Assembly (NCBI GenBank): GCA_016189025.1
Contig: JACPGS010000029.1
Span: 79,911 to 113,677 of the forward strand
Source of the DNA: Candidatus Magasanikiibacteriota bacterium
GTDB taxonomy: Bacteria; Patescibacteriota; Patescibacteriia; Magasanikbacterales; GWA2-37-8
DNA: 33,767 nt
Reading direction: 5' to 3'
Position 1 is the stretch's first letter. Each line of letters starts with the position of its first letter. Below are positions 8,417-18,538 of the stretch, piece after piece. The notes under the pieces were generated by a model. The model searched no databases and was not told the origin of the DNA. It saw only the letters and a program-made list of their open reading frames with translations. The position numbers and the translations under genes are program-made.

Positions 8417-9940
8417 ATGCGATTAATTCAATATACGTTACTCACTTTGGGGGCGTTTTTTACCCTGGCGCCGGGTTTAGCCTCCGCACAAGGGGTGCCG
8501 GAGCAGCCGAAAATTCCCGAATTTAATCCCCTTTGCTGGCGGCAGCCGGACTGCGAAGAAACCCGGGCGCGGATTTTGAATAAGACCGTGAAAGAATTGG
8601 AAGATGCCCAAAGTTTTGGCTGGATTCGGGAAAAACCCTGCCTCGGCGAGTGGGGCAAATGTTTGCCGTCCGGCGAAACCGTTACCCGCGTTAAGTTTGC
8701 CGGCCGGACGAGTTTTCGCCATCTGGGTGATTTTATCCAACTGATGTACAAATATCTGGTGGGCATTGCCGGCATTGTCGGGGTAGTGGTAATAATGGTG
8801 GCCGGCGCCCAGTATATCACTTCCGGCGGGAGTTCCGAGCGCATCACCAGCGCCAAAAAACGCATCGGCGGGGCGCTGATGGGGGTATTTTTAGCCTATC
8901 TTTCGTATTTACTGTTAAACGTTCTCAACCCGTCACTGGTTAATTTGCGTCTGCCCCAGGTATGGATGGTGCGGCCGCAAGCGCTGATTCCTCAATTTTG
9001 TTCAACCGCCTCCACCTCTGTTTTTGCTTATGCCGCCCCGACCACTGACCAGACCTCGCCGCTTGAATTTAGCAAATCTTATAATTACGATCTGACCTTT
9101 ACCGGCGAACCCAAAAAAGATGAGCTGAATAAAGCCTGGGACAAAAATACTTTTTCCTGCGGCACGCGTTTTTTGGTTAAAGACGGCGGTCGTAATGCTT
9201 GTTTTGGCGACGTTTGTCCGGATCCCGGTAATCTGTGCACTGATATTAACTTCAGCGATCCTTCTAGGCCCCGCGGGTATCATTGCGAGGCTGTTAGCAT
9301 AGCAGGCGATATTACTTATAGTAAGTTTACTGGGGACCTAGGATGCCTGAGCGTTGCAGTTCCCGGTAAGGCGGGGGAAGGGTGGGAATTTCCGGAGATA
9401 GTTGATGAAAATATTCTCGGAACTTCCCCCCCCGAAACCGAGCTATGGGTTTTTTGTAAAAATGGTAAAGGCTATGATATTGGCGCGACAGAACGGGGTG
9501 GCCGAGCACCCGGCGGTCAAGTGTATGGTTTAGCAGCAAGTGCAGCAAAAATTCGTGCGGCAATTGATAAATGCGGCGGCGAGGATCAGGTGCGCGGGTT
9601 TGCCGTTAAAATGGAGATGAACGAAACTTGCGATCCTACTTTTACCGATGAGGACCATTGGTTGGGGTGGAATGGCAATGACCGGGCGGTAGACCTGGGC
9701 GATGAGGGATTCTTGACGGGTCATATCACTGGTAAAAGAACCGATGTGGAAATGAGTTTATTCCCTCAATCCGGTCAAAAAATTAAACCAGAGCTGCTTA
9801 TTCCGCTGGCCAAAATTAGACAAGGGGTGACAATTAATGTGGAGGCCGAGGAAGTTTATGATATTGATGATACGGAATTGGGAGAGAATTTTCTCTTCGG
9901 CGGCGACCGGTCGGTGTATCGTAACATTGTGACGCAGTAG
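8417..9940 (+). CDS. TrbC/VirB2-like (T4SS pilin-type) N-terminal domain protein with long Cys-rich C-terminal region
   Basis: Signal peptide, then [62 protein letters not shown]; ~300 aa Cys-containing C-terminus. Confidence 0.75.
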   Translation: MRLIQYTLLTLGAFFTLAPGLASAQGVPEQPKIPEFNPLCWRQPDCEETRARILNKTVKELEDAQSFGWIREKPCLGEWGKCLPSGETVTRVKFAGRTSFRHLGDFIQLMYKYLVGIAGIVGVVVIMVAGAQYITSGGSSERITSAKKRIGGALMGVFLAYLSYLLLNVLNPSLVNLRLPQVWMVRPQALIPQFCSTASTSVFAYAAPTTDQTSPLEFSKSYNYDLTFTGEPKKDELNKAWDKNTFSCGTRFLVKDGGRNACFGDVCPDPGNLCTDINFSDPSRPRGYHCEAVSIAGDITYSKFTGDLGCLSVAVPGKAGEGWEFPEIVDENILGTSPPETELWVFCKNGKGYDIGATERGGRAPGGQVYGLAASAAKIRAAIDKCGGEDQVRGFAVKMEMNETCDPTFTDEDHWLGWNGNDRAVDLGDEGFLTGHITGKRTDVEMSLFPQSGQKIKPELLIPLAKIRQGVTINVEAEEVYDIDDTELGENFLFGGDRSVYRNIVTQ

Positions 9941-9942
9941 CT

Positions 9943-12759
9943 ATGGTGGCCGCTGACAAAGACCAATTGATTATCCGCGGCGCCCGCGCGCATAATCTTA
10001 AAAACATCACGGTTACCATTCCAAAAAATAAACTGACCGTGGTTACCGGGCTTTCCGGCTCGGGCAAATCCAGCCTGGCATTCGACACCATCTACGCCGA
10101 AGGCCAGCGGCGCTATGCCGAGTCGCTTTCGGCGTATGCCCGGCAGTTTATGGATACGCGCGACAAGCCGGCAGTGGACTCTATCGTCGGGCTGTCGCCT
10201 ACCATTGCCATTGACCAGCGCGTTTCGGTGCAGAACCCGCGTTCTACCGTAGGCACTGCCACTGAAATTTACGACCATTTGCGTTTGTTATTCGCTACCG
10301 TTGGTACGGCCTATTGTCCGGATTGCCATCTTCCGGTGCGGGCGGAGCGAGTGGGCGAAATTGCCTCGCGCGTCCGGCACCTCGCCCGGAGCGGCGAAGC
10401 GGCAGTCTATACTCCTCTGGTGCGCCGAGCCGCGGTGGACGCCAAGCAGCTGATGGAAACCGTAGAACAGTCGGGGTTAGAGTGGGTGCGGGTGGACGGC
10501 GAATTGATGCGCATTAATGACCTGGCGCGGTTTACCTTTACTACCGGCGCCGAATACACGGTGGAACTTCTGGTGGGGAAAATTACCGACATCAAACGGC
10601 AGGATCCGCTACCTCTGGTAGAAAAAGCTGCCGATTTAGGCAATGGCCTGGTGGTGGTGGCGACCGAAGAAAAGAGCGAACTGCACGCCAGCGTCGGCCT
10701 CTGCCAGCGCTGCGGCAAAATTCTGCCGCCGGTGGAAATCCGCAGCTTCAGCTTCAACAGTCCGCACGGCGCCTGCCCGCGCTGCACTGGTTTGGGCGTT
10801 ACCATGGAGGTAGATCCGAACTTGGTAGTTCCTAATAATCGGCTGACTTTGGCGGAAGGCGCTATTCAGCCCTGGACACGGTTAACAGGGAATCAAAGCT
10901 GGTATCAGAAATTGCTCGCCGCGGTGGCGGAACGGTATCAGTTTTCCCTGCGCGTCGCCGTTGGCGAGCTGCCGGCCAAGGTAATGGATACTATCCTCTA
11001 CGGCAGCGGCGAGGAGCGCTACCGGATTGACAATAAAGAGGTAAATTTCCCGGGCGTGATTCCCGATCTGCTCCAGAAGCATCTGGAAACCACCTCGGAA
11101 TACGTGCGCAAAGAAATTGAGCAATACATGCGCGAGCAGGTTTGCCCCATCTGCCAGGGGCGTCGCCTGCGGCGCGAGGCCTTGGCAGTGCGGGTAGCCG
11201 ACCATACCATTGCCGAACTTTCCGCGCTTTCCGTGGAAGAATTACGCACTCTCCTTAGCGAACTCAAGCTCCCGGCTCCTGAAGGGGCCATCGGCCAGCC
11301 CATTATTGCGGAATTAAACCCCCGCCTTAGTAATCTGGTGGAAGTAGGGCTGGGGTATTTAAGTTTGCATCGCTCTCTAAATACTCTCTCCGGCGGCGAA
11401 GTAACGCGGGTCCGGCTCGCGACCCAGCTATCGGCTGGGCTCACGGGAGTAATTTATGTATTAGACGAGCCCTCGGTCGGACTGCACCCGCGCGACAACG
11501 AGCGGCTGATCGGCACGCTTAAATATCTGCGCGACCTGGGGAACACGGTAATTGTGGTAGAGCATGATCCGGCGATGATGCTCGCCGCCGACTATTTAAT
11601 TGATATCGGCCCGGGGGCTGGCATCCAGGGCGGCGAAGTGCTGCTCGCCGGCACCTTGGCCGAGGTAAAGCGCGCCGGCGGGGCGGCCAGCCATTCCCTG
11701 ACGGCCGGTTACCTGTGGGGCGGGCGCCGCCTGGAGGCGCCCCCGGCGGCCCGGCGCGCTAAGGCCGGGAAAAGCAAAGAAAAGGTTATTTCCATTGTCG
11801 GCGCCAGCGCTTTTAATTTGAAAAATGTTACCGTAGATATTCCCCTGGGCAAGTTGGTATGCGTTACCGGTGTATCAGGGTCAGGCAAGTCGTCGCTTAT
11901 TATTCACATTCTCTCGCGGGCGCTCGCTAAGCATTTTTTCCGCGCCAAAGAAGAGCCGGGCACTCACAAAGCCATTAAGGGATTGGGCAACATCAATAAA
12001 GTGATTGCCATTGATCAGACGCCCATCGGCCGCACCCCGCGCTCCAACCCGGCCACTTATACCGGCGTCTTTACGCCGATCCGCGATCTGTTTGCTTCGC
12101 TTACCGAGGCGCGGATGCGCGGGTACGACGCCGGCAAATTCAGCTTTAACGTGAAAGGCGGTCGTTGCGAAGCCTGCAGCGGCGACGGTTACGTGCGCAT
12201 CCCCATGCAATTTTTGGCCGACGTGTTTGTGGAATGCACCGAATGCGGGGGACTGCGCTATAATGCCGAGGCGCTGGAAATTCATTACCGCAATAAAACC
12301 ATTGCTGATGTCTTGGCGATGACGGTAGATGAAGCGGCGCGATTTTTTGCCGACTTGCCGGCCATTGCTCACAAGCTGCAGGTACTCTCGGAAGTGGGGC
12401 TGGGCTACATTGAGCTGGGGCAACCGGCCACCACCATCTCCGGCGGCGAGGCGCAGCGGATTAAGTTAGCGCAGGAATTAGCTCGCGCTTCCACTGGCGC
12501 CACTTTGTATATTCTGGACGAGCCGACTACCGGATTGCATTTTGAAGACACCAAGCGGCTGATGATAGTATTGCGGCAGTTGGTGGACAAGGGCAATTCC
12601 GTTATCATTATTGAACATAATTTAGACGTGATCCGGGCGGCAGATTGGGTAATTGATTTAGGGCCGGAAGGTGGTACGGGCGGTGGCGAAGTAGTAGCCG
12701 TCGGGTCACCGGCCGCGATTAAAAAATGCCAGCGCAGCTGGACCGGCCGGTATTTGTGA
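9943..12759 (+). CDS. uvrA: Excinuclease ABC subunit A
   Basis: [47 protein letters not shown], Zn fingers, TLSGGE and [16 protein letters not shown]. Confidence 0.98.
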   Translation: MVAADKDQLIIRGARAHNLKNITVTIPKNKLTVVTGLSGSGKSSLAFDTIYAEGQRRYAESLSAYARQFMDTRDKPAVDSIVGLSPTIAIDQRVSVQNPRSTVGTATEIYDHLRLLFATVGTAYCPDCHLPVRAERVGEIASRVRHLARSGEAAVYTPLVRRAAVDAKQLMETVEQSGLEWVRVDGELMRINDLARFTFTTGAEYTVELLVGKITDIKRQDPLPLVEKAADLGNGLVVVATEEKSELHASVGLCQRCGKILPPVEIRSFSFNSPHGACPRCTGLGVTMEVDPNLVVPNNRLTLAEGAIQPWTRLTGNQSWYQKLLAAVAERYQFSLRVAVGELPAKVMDTILYGSGEERYRIDNKEVNFPGVIPDLLQKHLETTSEYVRKEIEQYMREQVCPICQGRRLRREALAVRVADHTIAELSALSVEELRTLLSELKLPAPEGAIGQPIIAELNPRLSNLVEVGLGYLSLHRSLNTLSGGEVTRVRLATQLSAGLTGVIYVLDEPSVGLHPRDNERLIGTLKYLRDLGNTVIVVEHDPAMMLAADYLIDIGPGAGIQGGEVLLAGTLAEVKRAGGAASHSLTAGYLWGGRRLEAPPAARRAKAGKSKEKVISIVGASAFNLKNVTVDIPLGKLVCVTGVSGSGKSSLIIHILSRALAKHFFRAKEEPGTHKAIKGLGNINKVIAIDQTPIGRTPRSNPATYTGVFTPIRDLFASLTEARMRGYDAGKFSFNVKGGRCEACSGDGYVRIPMQFLADVFVECTECGGLRYNAEALEIHYRNKTIADVLAMTVDEAARFFADLPAIAHKLQVLSEVGLGYIELGQPATTISGGEAQRIKLAQELARASTGATLYILDEPTTGLHFEDTKRLMIVLRQLVDKGNSVIIIEHNLDVIRAADWVIDLGPEGGTGGGEVVAVGSPAAIKKCQRSWTGRYL

Positions 12760-12766
12760 ATAAAAA

Positions 12767-12799
12767 ATCCCCCGAGCAAAAATCTCGGGGGGGGGGGGT
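12767..12799. terminator. Convergent terminator hairpin with G12 run
   Basis: CCCCCGAGCAAAAATCTCGGGGGGGGGGGG between uvrA and rplS. Confidence 0.7.
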
Positions 12800-13128
12800 T
12801 ACTTCTTCTCCTTTAATTTCCTCTTAAAGTCGCCGCGCAAGTAGTGCAGTTTAGCGCGGCGCACCCGATACTCCCGCACTTTTTCCACGCGGTCAATCAC
12901 CGGCGAGTGCACCGGGAAAATTTTTTCCACGCCTACCCCCTCGGAAATTTTGCGCACCGTAAAAGTAGCGCCGGCTTCTTTCCCGTGCCGCACGGCGATT
13001 ACGGTGCCCGCAAACACCTGCAAGCGTTCTTTTTCTTCGCCTTTGGCCGTAGTTTCTTTAATTTTTTGGTGCACCTTTACCACCATGCCTGGTTTGAGTT
13101 CGCTGGCGGCAATTGTTTGGTCTGCCAT
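12799..13128 (-). CDS. rplS: 50S ribosomal protein L19
   Basis: [15 protein letters not shown]...[64 protein letters not shown]. Confidence 0.96.
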   Translation of the reverse strand: MADQTIAASELKPGMVVKVHQKIKETTAKGEEKERLQVFAGTVIAVRHGKEAGATFTVRKISEGVGVEKIFPVHSPVIDRVEKVREYRVRRAKLHYLRGDFKRKLKEKK

Positions 13129-13252
13129 ATTATCACCTGTCATTCCGAACGGAGGCGAGGAATCTTTATCTCACTTTCTATCTTGATGAATGATTTCTCG
13201 CTATCGCTCGCAATGGCAATTAAAATTCGCTATTAGTTAAAGTCGCTCTATT

Positions 13253-13861
13253 TTAGCCGGTTGACGCTGTTCTGTCAATACCTTGGTGGGGGCCTTCGCC
13301 GCGCAATAGATAGGGCTTAATAATGCCGGCGATTTTGTCCATCGTTTCGTTCAGCCGGCCCTCGGCGTTAATCACCTGATAATCAAAGCGGTCTTTGGCA
13401 GTCAGCTCGCGTTCCGCGGATTTAAGCCGCGCCTGAAAATCGCCCTCGGTCATTTCGCCGCGGTTTTTAATGTGGTCCACCATTTGTTCGTGCGATTCGG
13501 GCAGCAGGAACACGGAAACGGCGCGGCGGCCAAACTGCTTCATCAGTTGTTCGGCGCCCTGCACGTCAATGTTAAAAATTACCGGATTATGGTTTAGCAC
13601 CGCCAGAGTTTCTTCGCGGTGCGTGCCGTAATAATCGCCGTGCACGGTGGCCCATTCCAAAAATTCGCCGGCATCGCGCCGGCGCTCAAACTCGGGGCGG
13701 CTCACATAATACATCTTTTTATCCTCGGTGGAAAATTCCCGCCGCCGGCGGGTGGTGTAGGTAACGCTGGAGTGCAGGGCGGGGAAAGTTTTTAAGAGCG
13801 CCTTGGCCACCGTGGTTTTGCCCACGCCCGCCGGGCCGCTGATGATGATTAGGGGGTGCAT
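13253..13861 (-). CDS. gmk: Guanylate kinase (start at MHPLIIISGP...)
   Basis: IISGPAGVGKTTVAKALL, SVTYTTRRRR, P-loop/GMP-binding pattern. Confidence 0.93.
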   Translation of the reverse strand: MHPLIIISGPAGVGKTTVAKALLKTFPALHSSVTYTTRRRREFSTEDKKMYYVSRPEFERRRDAGEFLEWATVHGDYYGTHREETLAVLNHNPVIFNIDVQGAEQLMKQFGRRAVSVFLLPESHEQMVDHIKNRGEMTEGDFQARLKSAERELTAKDRFDYQVINAEGRLNETMDKIAGIIKPYLLRGEGPHQGIDRTASTG

Positions 13862-13877
13862 AATGTTAGGCAGGCTC

Positions 13878-14135
13878 TTAGTCGTAGATGTCTTTGCGAT
13901 GGTCAATATCAAAGCAAATAGCCGTATCGGGAGTTTGGAAGTAAAAGAGGACACGGTACCGTCTAGTGACGCGAAAACTAAAGACGCGGGGCAACCCCCG
14001 CACCTTTTTAACATGCAATCGTGGATCACGCCATTCACTCTGGAAGTGGGCTTCTTGGAGAAAATATAGCCGTTGGATTTCTCGTGGTAGTTTCTGCAGC
14101 GATCGTGTCAAACTTTCCGCGCGGATTACCCTCAT
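13878..14135 (-). CDS. RelE/ParE-superfamily toxin
   Basis: LPREIQRLYFLQEAHFQSEWRDPRLHVKKVRGLPRVFSFRVTRRYRVLFYFQTPDTAICFDIDHRKDIYD. Confidence 0.85.
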   Translation of the reverse strand: MRVIRAESLTRSLQKLPREIQRLYFLQEAHFQSEWRDPRLHVKKVRGLPRVFSFRVTRRYRVLFYFQTPDTAICFDIDHRKDIYD

Positions 14136-14136
14136 A

Positions 14137-14343
14137 CTAGGCGAGGGGCGGATATTGTTTCAAAGTGCGCCGATAGGAACGCTTAAGGCGATCCGCATGG
14201 GCATATCCTTCCAGACTCTCGGTCGGCAACAGCAACATCATTTGCGTCCGAATCAGTTTCAGTTCGGTGAGAATATGCTGGATGAGGTTAGCGGGCACTG
14301 GTTGCCTGGTGATAGCCCGTCGGGGGACTGTGATCGTAGCCAT
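14137..14343 (-). CDS. Putative antitoxin partner (start at MATITVPRR)
   Basis: Small ORF directly upstream of the RelE-like gene, same strand, with TITVPRR AbrB/RHH-like N-terminus. Confidence 0.7.
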   Translation of the reverse strand: MATITVPRRAITRQPVPANLIQHILTELKLIRTQMMLLLPTESLEGYAHADRLKRSYRRTLKQYPPLA

Positions 14344-14442
14344 ATTGGTGAATTTAATTAGGATAATCATCACTCCTGGTAGGAGTTAGTATGTCATGTG
14401 AGCACCGTTCTGTCAACGGGTGTGCTGTGCCATGAGAGATTC

Positions 14443-14856
14443 TTAATTTTTTATTTCAAAATCAACCATAAGTTGTCGCATATAAGGCATGGCAGGAAGT
14501 TCGCTAATCTCGGTGATTGTTGCCCAGCGGTAAGCGGAGTGTTCCTGGCCAATTGTCACTTGATCAGTGACTGCTTGAACGGCATAGACTACAAACTCAA
14601 CCGGAGTATTTCTTAGTGTGTCGCGGTAGATGCCGATTATTTTTTCAGGTTTAATTTGTAATCCAGTTTCTTCTTTTACTTCTCTTTGTACATTTTTTAA
14701 TTGTTCTTCACCTGATTCTAGTTTTCCTCCCGGTAAATCCCATAAGTCAGGGTAGGCTGTTTCGTTAGCTGCCCTCAAAAGTATCAGCCATTTTCCTTCC
14801 GGGTTTCTGATAATCGCTTTTTGAGCGATTATTTTAGTAGTTTTTTCGGCTGTCAT
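14443..14856 (-). CDS. Nudix hydrolase
   Basis: Nudix box GGKLESGEEQLKNVQREVKEETGLQI. Confidence 0.95.
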   Translation of the reverse strand: MTAEKTTKIIAQKAIIRNPEGKWLILLRAANETAYPDLWDLPGGKLESGEEQLKNVQREVKEETGLQIKPEKIIGIYRDTLRNTPVEFVVYAVQAVTDQVTIGQEHSAYRWATITEISELPAMPYMRQLMVDFEIKN

Positions 14857-14927
14857 AGTGTTAGATCGTGCCGCTCTGCTAAATTTTTATTCCAGATATT
14901 CCAGGAAATAATTTTGAGTTGCATAGG

Positions 14928-15644
14928 TTAATCAACGCGAGCCAGGGTAAATTCCCTGGTTTGCCCACGGAAAGAAAGTACCGGCGCGGCGTTTGGTTTA
15001 TTTGATAGGGTAATAGTAAACGATTCCCCATTTTTAATGGGGCCGCCGAGTTCAGCCAGAGTTTGATGAGTGATCGTATTCAGAAAGGCAGCCTGGGGGA
15101 TTTCGTGCGTTACGCCAATGTAGTAAATGGTTTCTCCGGGGCGAAGTTTGTTGACAATTTGCTGCATTTTGGTTGTCATTTCTTGTAACGATTTTGCCAC
15201 ATCGCTCGGTTTTTTATCAGGTAAAATTTCTGGATTTTCAATCCAGTGTTCTACCGGACGCTCCGCATTGAGTATCTGTAGCTGCCGCATTATACCGGCG
15301 GCCACCAGCGGGGCACGGGTTTTAGCTCTTGATTCTATTAGTCGTATTTTATCGCCAAGCCCGCGTTCTGCAATCAGTCGCCGGATTGTTTCCTCAATGA
15401 TAGCGCCGGTTTCCTGGGCGCGACGCACCGAACTGCGGACGATTTTAACTACCCCGCCGCCACCGGCGAGCACATGTTCAATAATTTCTTCTGCTGCTCT
15501 GGCGGCCTGGTGCTGCCCCGTTTCGTTAAGAGCGGCGTCTTTTTCCTGCGATTCTGCTTGACCGTGGCGGAGCAAAATCAATTCTAGCCGGCGCGGTGAT
15601 GGCTCTGCCTCAAAGCGGTTTGGTGATTCTAAGGTTTCCGCCAT
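14928..15644 (-). CDS. Histidine phosphatase (phosphoglycerate mutase-like) superfamily protein
   Basis: LELILLRHGQAESQEKDAALNETGQHQA ... VRSSVRRAQETG ... YYIGVTHE. Confidence 0.85.
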   Translation of the reverse strand: MAETLESPNRFEAEPSPRRLELILLRHGQAESQEKDAALNETGQHQAARAAEEIIEHVLAGGGGVVKIVRSSVRRAQETGAIIEETIRRLIAERGLGDKIRLIESRAKTRAPLVAAGIMRQLQILNAERPVEHWIENPEILPDKKPSDVAKSLQEMTTKMQQIVNKLRPGETIYYIGVTHEIPQAAFLNTITHQTLAELGGPIKNGESFTITLSNKPNAAPVLSFRGQTREFTLARVD

Positions 15645-15659
15645 AACATTTTGTCATTT

Positions 15660-16763
15660 TTACCAAGCGACTTTGTGCTGTTGGTTAGCATAAACGGTAA
15701 CCGGTTTCCCTGGGGGGATTACAGCAGTTGCTATTTTAGTGCCTACTAAGCATGGTTTTTTCAACTCGCGGGCAATAATCGCTGCGTGGCAAGTCAATCC
15801 TCCTTCATCGGTGACAATCGCTGCCACCTGGCGTATCAAACCGGCTAAATTCGGCGTAGTCATGGGCGTTATTAAGATATCGCCCGGTTTAATTTTTTTG
15901 GCGTCGGGCAGACTCTTTACCACGCGCGCTAAGCCGGAAATTTTTCCCGGGTATACTACAGTACCGTGTAAGTAGCGCATTTTATGGCGGTAACGGGGGG
16001 TGATTATCTTTCTTTTCAATAACTTGGCTGCCGGACCGGTTAGTATCTTATATTGTTTGCCATTAAAATACAATAAGCAGTATTTCCTTCGTGAATCTAT
16101 CACAGATTGTTTGGGCAACGCTCCAGTGTTGAAAAATATCAGTAGCTCTTCGGTGGTAAGTAATTTAAGGACTGCGGGGTTAAGATGGTTGCGCGCCGCG
16201 CTAATAGTTAAGAATTCCTCTGCCTTTTTATTCACGACATTAAAACTTTTTCTGATTTTAAGTCGTAGTATTGCAGCGGTGTTAATATAGCGGCGTAAGT
16301 TTTTAGTTAAACTATTATGATTGATACAGGGTAGCTCTAAGTATTGTTCAATAAAATCAGTATAAATGGTGAGATGGAAAATAGGGTAAGTGTTTAGATA
16401 TAGGTCAGTAAATTTTTTCCATCGGCGAGCCGCGATTTTTGGTTGGTTAAGTATAGTTTTAGTCAGTTGGTAAGCGGCAGCAGTTAATCGTTTAATCCGC
16501 CGTTTGGCTTCGGCCTTAATCTGACGGGCAAAATTTCTTTCACGGTTGATTAGTTGAATTAAATTTTTGCCAAATTGCTCGGTCGCCGAATGTTTTTTCC
16601 AGTGGACAAAGACATTACCCCGGCGAGCAGTCAGATGCTCGGGTAGAGTAAAGCCGAACTCTCTTTTTAGTGATAGTAATGATGCTATCATCAAATAATT
16701 TCTCCAGAAATCTCCCTTGCGTGTTACCAATTTTTCCCATTGGTTTTTCAAGTGCATTGGCAT
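15660..16763 (-). CDS. Protein with C-terminal PEP-utilising enzyme mobile (phosphohistidine) domain
   Basis: GDILITPMTTPNLAGLIRQVAAIVTDEGGLTCHAAIIARELKKPCLVGTKIATAVIPPG. Confidence 0.85.
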   Translation of the reverse strand: MPMHLKNQWEKLVTRKGDFWRNYLMIASLLSLKREFGFTLPEHLTARRGNVFVHWKKHSATEQFGKNLIQLINRERNFARQIKAEAKRRIKRLTAAAYQLTKTILNQPKIAARRWKKFTDLYLNTYPIFHLTIYTDFIEQYLELPCINHNSLTKNLRRYINTAAILRLKIRKSFNVVNKKAEEFLTISAARNHLNPAVLKLLTTEELLIFFNTGALPKQSVIDSRRKYCLLYFNGKQYKILTGPAAKLLKRKIITPRYRHKMRYLHGTVVYPGKISGLARVVKSLPDAKKIKPGDILITPMTTPNLAGLIRQVAAIVTDEGGLTCHAAIIARELKKPCLVGTKIATAVIPPGKPVTVYANQQHKVAW

Positions 16764-16764
16764 A

Positions 16765-17856
16765 TTATTTAATCAGCGGGAGAAATTTTTCTAATTCCTC
16801 CGGCAGCGGCGATTCAAAGGTCTGGCGCTGCCCGGCTAAATCGGTAAAGGATAATTTGGTCGCGTGGAGAAATAGGCGGCCGAGGCGGGCGTCCCAGGCG
16901 CGTTTGCGTTTTTTTTGGTAGTAGAGCGGGTCGCCGACGAGCGGGTGATTGTAGGCCAGCAGGTGGGCGCGGATTTGGTGCATGCGGCCGGTGTGGAGGA
17001 TTACGCGCAGTAGCGTGAAGTTGACGAAGCGGCGTTCCGCCAGGAATTCAGTTTTCGCTTGTTTTTCATTACTGTCATTCCGAGCGTCAAGCGAGGGATC
17101 TCTGTCGGTTGGTGATTGAGACAGAGATTCCTCCCCGCTGAGGCGTCCAGTAGGAATGACAGAACGGAGAGGACGCGCCGCCATGCGTTCATAGGTCTTG
17201 CCGCGGGCGATGGGGAAAGTAATAATATCCCAGTCTTTGGCGATTTTGCCATGGGCCAGGGCGTAGTATTCTTTTTCCACGGTGCGGGTTTTAAACTGTT
17301 CTTTTAAGTGGTCAAACATTTTTTGGGTGCGGGCGACTACCAGCAACCCCGAGGCTTCTTTGTCCAGGCGATGGACGATACCGGGACGAAAAGTTTTAAC
17401 TTCGGCAGCCTCTCCTAATTTTTTTAAAGAGGGAAGCGCGTCCCTTATTCCTTTTATCTCGGGGTATTTTTTAAGCAGCCAATTCACCAAGGTATTGGTT
17501 TCGCCGGCCATCGTCGGATGCGTCAGCATCCCACTGGGTTTTTCCACCACCAGATAGTCAAACGTTTCGGCAATGATTTTCGGCTCCGGTGTCAGTCCGA
17601 CTTTTTTGTTAAGGGGTTCCTCCGCTTCCCTTCGGCGGTGCTCGGGGCCAGCCGGAATAACAGCATGAATCACAAGCTCGTCCCCTGTTTTTACCTTTTC
17701 TCCCGCCTTTTTGGGCATTTGATTATTTCGTTGCACTTGTCCCTGCGCAATTATCTTTTGCGCCTGGGAGCGAGCAATACCAAGCAGCGCGGCGAGTGCC
17801 GTATCCAGGCGAGCTCCCGTCTGTTCGGAGGGTATTTTTAATATCTGGCGGTGCAC
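16765..17856 (-). CDS. RluA-family pseudouridine synthase (S4 domain), carrying an in-frame palindromic insertion
   Basis: S4-like N-term; GIVHRLDKEASGLLVVART; LHTGRMHQIRAHL; insertion RPLRSVIPTGRLSGEESLSQSPTDRDPSLDARNDSNEKQ. Confidence 0.93.
   Translation of the reverse strand: MHRQILKIPSEQTGARLDTALAALLGIARSQAQKIIAQGQVQRNNQMPKKAGEKVKTGDELVIHAVIPAGPEHRRREAEEPLNKKVGLTPEPKIIAETFDYLVVEKPSGMLTHPTMAGETNTLVNWLLKKYPEIKGIRDALPSLKKLGEAAEVKTFRPGIVHRLDKEASGLLVVARTQKMFDHLKEQFKTRTVEKEYYALAHGKIAKDWDIITFPIARGKTYERMAARPLRSVIPTGRLSGEESLSQSPTDRDPSLDARNDSNEKQAKTEFLAERRFVNFTLLRVILHTGRMHQIRAHLLAYNHPLVGDPLYYQKKRKRAWDARLGRLFLHATKLSFTDLAGQRQTFESPLPEELEKFLPLIK
17072..17162. repeat. Palindromic repeat element inside the RluA-family CDS
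   Basis: CTGTCATTCC(17072-17081)...GGAATGACAG(17153-17162); inner GGATCTCTGTC/GACAGAGATTCC. Confidence 0.8.
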
Positions 17857-17879
17857 AAGCTCAACGATTATTAGGATTT

Positions 17880-18512
17880 TTAGCGTACGGGGCGAAAATT
17901 CGGATCAGGCGCTCCGCCGGGGCGGGAATTCGGCGCCGAAGGAACACGGCTCGGGCGTCGTTGGGAGTCGGCGATGCTGTTGGCGGGGCGATTAACCGGC
18001 GCGGTGGCCGATTGGGCGGGATTAGGCGGGCGCTGAATAATAGAAGAGGTTTCCCGGTATTTATCATAAATACTGCCGGCGGCCTCCAGGCCTGCTTGCC
18101 GCGACTGGGCTTCTTCTATACTCTCCAGCCGGCGGCGGGTTAGGTTGCGCGCGATCGCTTCCGGGCTTTTTTCTGCCGGGGCAGTCTTTTGTTCGGCGGC
18201 GGCGCGGGATAGGTGTAATAAGGTTTTCCGTACCAGTTGTTTGCCGGTGTAAGTAAGGGTGGGGTCGGCCTGGGTAATTTCTGGTTTGAGTTTTTTTACC
18301 TGCGCCAGCGATAGCCCGCCGCGCTTAATATATATTTGGTGTTTATGCACGGCATTCATCAGCGCCTCGGCCACTTTGGGGTGTTGTTTGTAGAGATGAA
18401 GTTCTCCGCCCGGGGTGAGCATGCCCTGTTGCAGTTTGTGTTTGAAGCTGCCCAAGCCCACGGTAGCGGAAAATTGCGGCCCGGCGCTCGGGAGGTGTTG
18501 GATGGTAGGCAT
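17880..18512 (-). CDS. Hypothetical protein (start at MPTIQHLPSAGP...)
   Basis: Continuous ORF; C-terminus low-complexity Pro/Ala/Arg rich; no family recognised. Confidence 0.65.
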   Translation of the reverse strand: MPTIQHLPSAGPQFSATVGLGSFKHKLQQGMLTPGGELHLYKQHPKVAEALMNAVHKHQIYIKRGGLSLAQVKKLKPEITQADPTLTYTGKQLVRKTLLHLSRAAAEQKTAPAEKSPEAIARNLTRRRLESIEEAQSRQAGLEAAGSIYDKYRETSSIIQRPPNPAQSATAPVNRPANSIADSQRRPSRVPSAPNSRPGGAPDPNFRPVR

Positions 18513-18538
18513 AGAAAAAAACTCAAAATTAAAAAGTG

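Noticed and set aside
11881-12423. 180-aa minus-strand ORF opposite uvrA
   Set aside because: Shadow ORF; uvrA frame is unambiguous.
13862-14038. N-terminal extension of the gmk ORF
   Set aside because: Overlaps the RelE-like gene on the same strand; guanylate kinase homology starts at MHPLIIISGP (13861).
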